Shown one piece after another: positions 61,261 through 64,000 of a stretch of 64,000 nt of DNA. The first letter of the stretch is position 1, and each line of letters begins with the position of its first letter. The notes below the pieces were generated by a model, which was not told the origin of the DNA, made no database searches, and saw only the letters and a list, made by a program, of their open reading frames with translations. The translations under genes were made by a program, and so were the position numbers. This DNA comes from Candidatus Eremiobacteraceae bacterium (GTDB taxonomy: Bacteria; Vulcanimicrobiota; Vulcanimicrobiia; Eremiobacterales; Eremiobacteraceae): contig DASTCX010000018.1 in assembly GCA_035710745.1 (NCBI GenBank), positions 228,754 to 292,753 on the forward strand, given 5' to 3'.

Positions 61261-61926
61261 ATGCTCGCGCCGGGCGTGCCGTCCGCCAAGGTCGCGGTCG
61301 ATCTGACGGATGCTGATCCGTCGCGATGGCCGCACGATGTCGTCAGCGACACCATGCGCACGCGCTACGGCGTGGACGGTTACCACCCGGCCGCCGCGTT
61401 CGACGTGCTCGACCTCGATCCGAAGAAGATGGACGAGGTCCGGCAAGCGGTCAAAAGTTTCTATGAGTCCGTAGAGGCACTGCCGCGCCGCGGCGACGGC
61501 TCCGAAGCGCTCGCGGACGTCCGAGCCGATATCTCATCGGTCAAGGGCATGGCACGCTTCGACCATTCGGCGGACATGCCGTGGCACGCGGATAGACCGG
61601 CGATTGCGGTTTTCGATCGCGTCGCCGCCGATGAGCGGGTACCGCAGCCCCTCCGCGATTCGGCCTCGCGTGCGAGCAAAGCGGTTCGGGCGATCGTGAT
61701 TGCGCACGGGGAAGCGCAGAACTTCGCGCCCTTCCACACGTCCTACGCGGATGCCGCCGGTCCGACGGTGCACCTTCCGACGACGCGATGCTCGTACGAC
61801 GGCTGGGCCGAAGCCGGGGTCACCGAAACGCACAACGATTTCTTCGATGCGGTCGGCGGCCGCGAGCTCGCGCGCGCCGTCGGATCGTACAACGCGAAGG
61901 AAGACCGGGCGGGCGAGCTCGCTTAA
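61261..61926 (+). CDS. Clostripain-like peptidase, C-terminal part only
   Basis: 221 aa. AAFDVLDLDPKKMDEVRQAV, SVKGMARFDHSADMPWHADR, KAVRAIVIAHGE and GPTVHLPTTRCSYDGWAEA resemble the C-terminal half of clostripain-family (C11) cysteine peptidases. The catalytic His/Cys half is absent. Either the gene was truncated from the left or this is a stand-alone helper domain. The start is the ATG right after the palindrome; no SD. Confidence 0.45.
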   Translation: MLAPGVPSAKVAVDLTDADPSRWPHDVVSDTMRTRYGVDGYHPAAAFDVLDLDPKKMDEVRQAVKSFYESVEALPRRGDGSEALADVRADISSVKGMARFDHSADMPWHADRPAIAVFDRVAADERVPQPLRDSASRASKAVRAIVIAHGEAQNFAPFHTSYADAAGPTVHLPTTRCSYDGWAEAGVTETHNDFFDAVGGRELARAVGSYNAKEDRAGELA

Positions 61927-61990
61927 GCTCGGATTTGGATGGTCGCTGGACGGCCCTTGAGTACGATGTCGTCATGGAAGGCGACATCGT

Positions 61991-62194
61991 ATGTTCAGGT
62001 TGACCATCGCTGCGGCGACGCTCGCGTTCTTCGTCGTCGCTGTCGACGTATCCGGAAAAAACACTCCGCACCCGCCGAAGCCGATGCCCCGCGCGACGAC
62101 GGTTTCATGTTCGCGCGTCGCCCACGCGACGGCGTCAAGCCGCGCCGGAAGAACGAACCGTGTTTCGCAAGGCTGCGAGCTGGCCGGGGGCTGA
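61991..62194 (+). CDS. Possible small exported protein
   Basis: 67 aa from the ATG at 61991. The first 22 residues look like a signal peptide (MFRLTIAAATLAFFVVAVDV), but the rest is Arg/Ser-rich and shows no domain. No SD. It may be a short exported peptide or chance. The rest of 61927-62238 shows nothing. Confidence 0.35.
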   Translation: MFRLTIAAATLAFFVVAVDVSGKNTPHPPKPMPRATTVSCSRVAHATASSRAGRTNRVSQGCELAGG

Positions 62195-62238
62195 TCCCCA
62201 CCCAGGGCGCCCGCGCAAGGCCCTGGAATCCGCGCCAG

Positions 62239-62808
62239 ATGAAGACGTTCGCCGATTGCATCGCCGAACGCGCCGATCTTTGGCGTGGGAGCGGCGTTGA
62301 GTACGCCGATGCGGTCGACAAGACCGTCGATGCGATCGCACGCTCGATCAGCGCCGGCGGGCGTATCTATTTCTTCGGCAACGGCGGGAGCGCGGCGCAG
62401 GCGCAGCATCTCGCGGCTGAGCTGTCCGGCCGCTTCCTGCTCGAGCGCCCGGCATGGGGCGGCCTCGCCCTTTCCGTCGACACGAGCGCGCTCACCGCGA
62501 TCGCGAACGACTACGGTTTCGAGCAGATCTTCTCGCGCCAACTCGAAGGCCTCGTCCATCGCGGCGACGTCGCCGTCGGACTCACCACGTCCGGGAAATC
62601 TCCCAACGTCGTCGCCGGCTTACGCGCGGCGCGTGCGGGCGGAGCGACGACTGTCGCTTTCACCGGCAACGGAGGCGGAGCGGTCTGCGCGCAAGCGGAC
62701 ATCTCGATCGTCGGCCCGTCGGGGCCGTCATGGAAAGTCCAAGAGCTCCATCTGACGCTCGGCCATATCATCTGCGAACTAGTGGAACTGCGTCTGACCT
62801 CCGGCTAG
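62239..62808 (+). CDS. gmhA: Sedoheptulose-7-phosphate isomerase
   Basis: 189 aa, the normal GmhA length. SIS-domain pattern: GGRIYFFGNGGSAAQAQHLA (substrate loop), the LSGRFLLERPAWGGLALSVD region, DYGFEQIFSRQLEGLVHRGD, VGLTTSGKSPNVVAGLRAAR and WKVQELHLTLGHIICELVEL. It converts sedoheptulose-7-phosphate to glycero-manno-heptose-7-phosphate, the first step of LPS or S-layer heptose synthesis. Partner genes (hldE/gmhB) are not in view; an IS110 element sits right behind. Confidence 0.92.
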   Translation: MKTFADCIAERADLWRGSGVEYADAVDKTVDAIARSISAGGRIYFFGNGGSAAQAQHLAAELSGRFLLERPAWGGLALSVDTSALTAIANDYGFEQIFSRQLEGLVHRGDVAVGLTTSGKSPNVVAGLRAARAGGATTVAFTGNGGGAVCAQADISIVGPSGPSWKVQELHLTLGHIICELVELRLTSG

Positions 62809-62841
62809 CCGAATAGATGTTGGGAGATACCGTCTTGGCTG

Positions 62842-63816
62842 TCAAGCCCGGACGGTATCATAGTTGGGGTCAAAGGGCTTTTGGCTGCGCAGCACGCCGT
62901 ACGCGATGTGAATGAGTTTGCGCATGACGGCGCCGATGATGAGCATTTCGCTCTTGCCGGCGGCTCGCAGCCGCCGGGCGAATCGTTCCAGGATGGGGTT
63001 GAACCGGATCGCGGCGATGGCCGGGAAGTAGAGGGCTTTGCGCAGTTGCGCGTTGCCCCGTTTGGAGAGCCGCGTCTTCCAACGGATGCTGGTGCCTGAT
63101 TGCACGTGACGCGGGCTCAGCCCGACGTACGCGCTGAGCTGTTTCGCGCTGGCGAATTGGCTGACGTCGGGCAGCTCGCCGGCCAAGCGCGCGGCGGTCT
63201 TGTCACCGAAACCGGGAATGGACTCGAGGAGCTCGCGCCGGTCACGCAACCGTGGGTGGTGGTCGATATGCTCGTGGATCTGTCGTTCGAGATCGCGTAT
63301 CTGCGCATCGAGATGGTCGATGTGCGCGGCGATCGACTCGGCGACCAGGTCGACGACACCGGGGACGCTCGCACGGTTGCGCTCTTGCTGCCGCGCGTCG
63401 ATGAGGCTGGTCAAACGTCGCGTCAGGCTCTGCAAGGTGCGGATTTCCGGGCTCGGCGGCGTCCACGGCGCCGGCACGAGCGCTTTGCAAAACCGGGCGA
63501 TGACGCCGGCATCGAGCGCATCGGTCTTGTTGCGCGCCATTTCGCTCTGCGCAAAGCCCTTGATGCGCGCCGGGTTGACGATGCTGACGACATGGCCGTG
63601 CTCGTGGAGCTCGATCGCGAGCGCCTCACCGTAGGCGCCGGTCGATTCCATGCAGGCGTGCGCGCGCGCCACCTTACGATTTTTCAGCCAACGGTGCAGT
63701 TGTGCAAATCCCTTGGCATTGTTCGGAAAGCTGCGCCCATGCTCACCACCCGCCTCGAGCAGCGCAACGTGGAAGTTCCCCTTGGCGATATCGATGCCCA
63801 AGATCATGTCATGCAT
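62842..63816 (-). CDS. IS110-family transposase
   Basis: 324 aa. N-terminal DEDD domain: GIDIAKGNFHVALLE (D9), ACMESTGAYGEALAIEL (E57), MARNKTDALDAGVIARF (D99, D102), followed by a coiled coil and the C-terminal transposase_20 domain (SIPGFGDKTAARLAGELPDV, AYVGLSPRHVQSGTSIRW). Length and motifs are complete. These enzymes use an RNA-guided mechanism. Confidence 0.95.
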   Translation of the reverse strand: MHDMILGIDIAKGNFHVALLEAGGEHGRSFPNNAKGFAQLHRWLKNRKVARAHACMESTGAYGEALAIELHEHGHVVSIVNPARIKGFAQSEMARNKTDALDAGVIARFCKALVPAPWTPPSPEIRTLQSLTRRLTSLIDARQQERNRASVPGVVDLVAESIAAHIDHLDAQIRDLERQIHEHIDHHPRLRDRRELLESIPGFGDKTAARLAGELPDVSQFASAKQLSAYVGLSPRHVQSGTSIRWKTRLSKRGNAQLRKALYFPAIAAIRFNPILERFARRLRAAGKSEMLIIGAVMRKLIHIAYGVLRSQKPFDPNYDTVRA

Positions 63817-63921
63817 AGCCCAGCTTCCTCACCGACGAAGGCTGCTGACGATCAACGCGACGCATGCGGATCAGCCTTGTGCATGCAGGCTCTGCTCTTC
63901 CGAGCGGCCGCAGATACCGTC
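63817..63921 (-). ncRNA. Possible bridge RNA region of the IS110 element
   Basis: The non-coding end upstream of the transposase start. In the IS110 group this end encodes the bridge RNA that pairs with target and donor DNA. I cannot fold it reliably here, and the length to the inferred boundary (105 nt) is short, so the RNA may reach beyond it. Confidence 0.25.
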
Positions 63922-64000
63922 CGATCTACGCACGTGCCATCGGAAGGGGGCTCGATCTCCCTCGCAGGCTCGACGCCAAAGCGGTCGACGAAACTCCCCT

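Larger units (their letters stand above)
62835..63921. mobile_element. IS110-family insertion element
   Basis: AGATACCGTC occurs directly repeated at 62825-62834 and 63912-63921, which would bound the element. No terminal inverted repeats, as expected for IS110. Next to the left copy, GATACCGTC and GGACGGTATC form a hairpin (62826-62860) overlapping the end of the transposase gene. The exact edges are inferred from the direct repeat. Confidence 0.6.

Overview
The window is high-GC DNA from a bacterial chromosome. It is dense in lipoproteins, secreted beta-propeller proteins and small conserved proteins of unknown function. Start codons vary (ATG, GTG, TTG), Shine-Dalgarno (SD) sites are recognisable, and many genes overlap by 4 nt. 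This style fits an environmental or soil bacterium, possibly one of the poorly cultured high-GC phyla such as Eremiobacterota. That placement is inference: there is no rRNA, tRNA or ribosomal protein gene here to test it.

Layout. 0-6 kb: an XRE regulator at the left edge, a large serine recombinase, and lipoproteins. 6-13.6 kb: iteron-like repeats, a winged-helix protein, and exported-protein locus A (a small exported protein carrying a frameshift, a fibre-like protein, a large Cys-rich protein and a beta-propeller lipoprotein). 13.9-17.9 kb: a degenerate gene, an 876-aa exported protein and a leaderless small gene. 18.5-24.4 kb: a minus-strand operon with a novel 'DQHS' repeat protein and two cysteine-hydrolase-like proteins, then a tyrosinase. 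24.6-32.6 kb: an operon of papain-like protease, phosphoesterase and class 3 lipase, a membrane-anchored pseudoprotease, lipoproteins and a second papain-like protease. 32.8-34.7 kb: an IS5-type element carrying a MazEF-like toxin-antitoxin pair. 34.9-41.7 kb: an IS3 remnant and locus B, a paralogue of locus A. 41.9-49.6 kb: a 914-aa AAA/LuxR regulator and many small genes (DUF3892, DUF2188 and DUF2384 types). 49.8-54.3 kb: a Kiwa (kwaA/kwaB) pair and a HEPN-like protein. 54.5-61 kb: a bactofilin-like protein and a tightly overlapped operon for a ubiquitin-like conjugation system. 61.2-64 kb: a second iteron-like site, a clostripain C-terminal fragment, gmhA and an IS110 element.

Three observations stand out. 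(1) Ten intergenic sites share an imperfect palindrome (consensus near GACTGGGGATTCCCCCGTGT) followed after 35 or 36 nt by a TAnnnT-like -10 box. The palindrome centre would lie near -42.5, the position of LuxR-type class II activator sites. The sites precede the tyrosinase, both protease units, the locus B operon, small lipoproteins and, at a distance, Kiwa. The AAA/LuxR protein encoded here is a candidate activator. (2) The 60.98-55.96 kb operon reads: small protein, papain-like peptidase, ubiquitin-like protein, E2-like, JAB peptidase, E1 (ThiF), sigma factor, small protein, and an ImmA-like protein lacking its zinc motif. (3) The IS5-type element has landed inside the -10 box of one of the ten promoters and brings its own toxin-antitoxin module.
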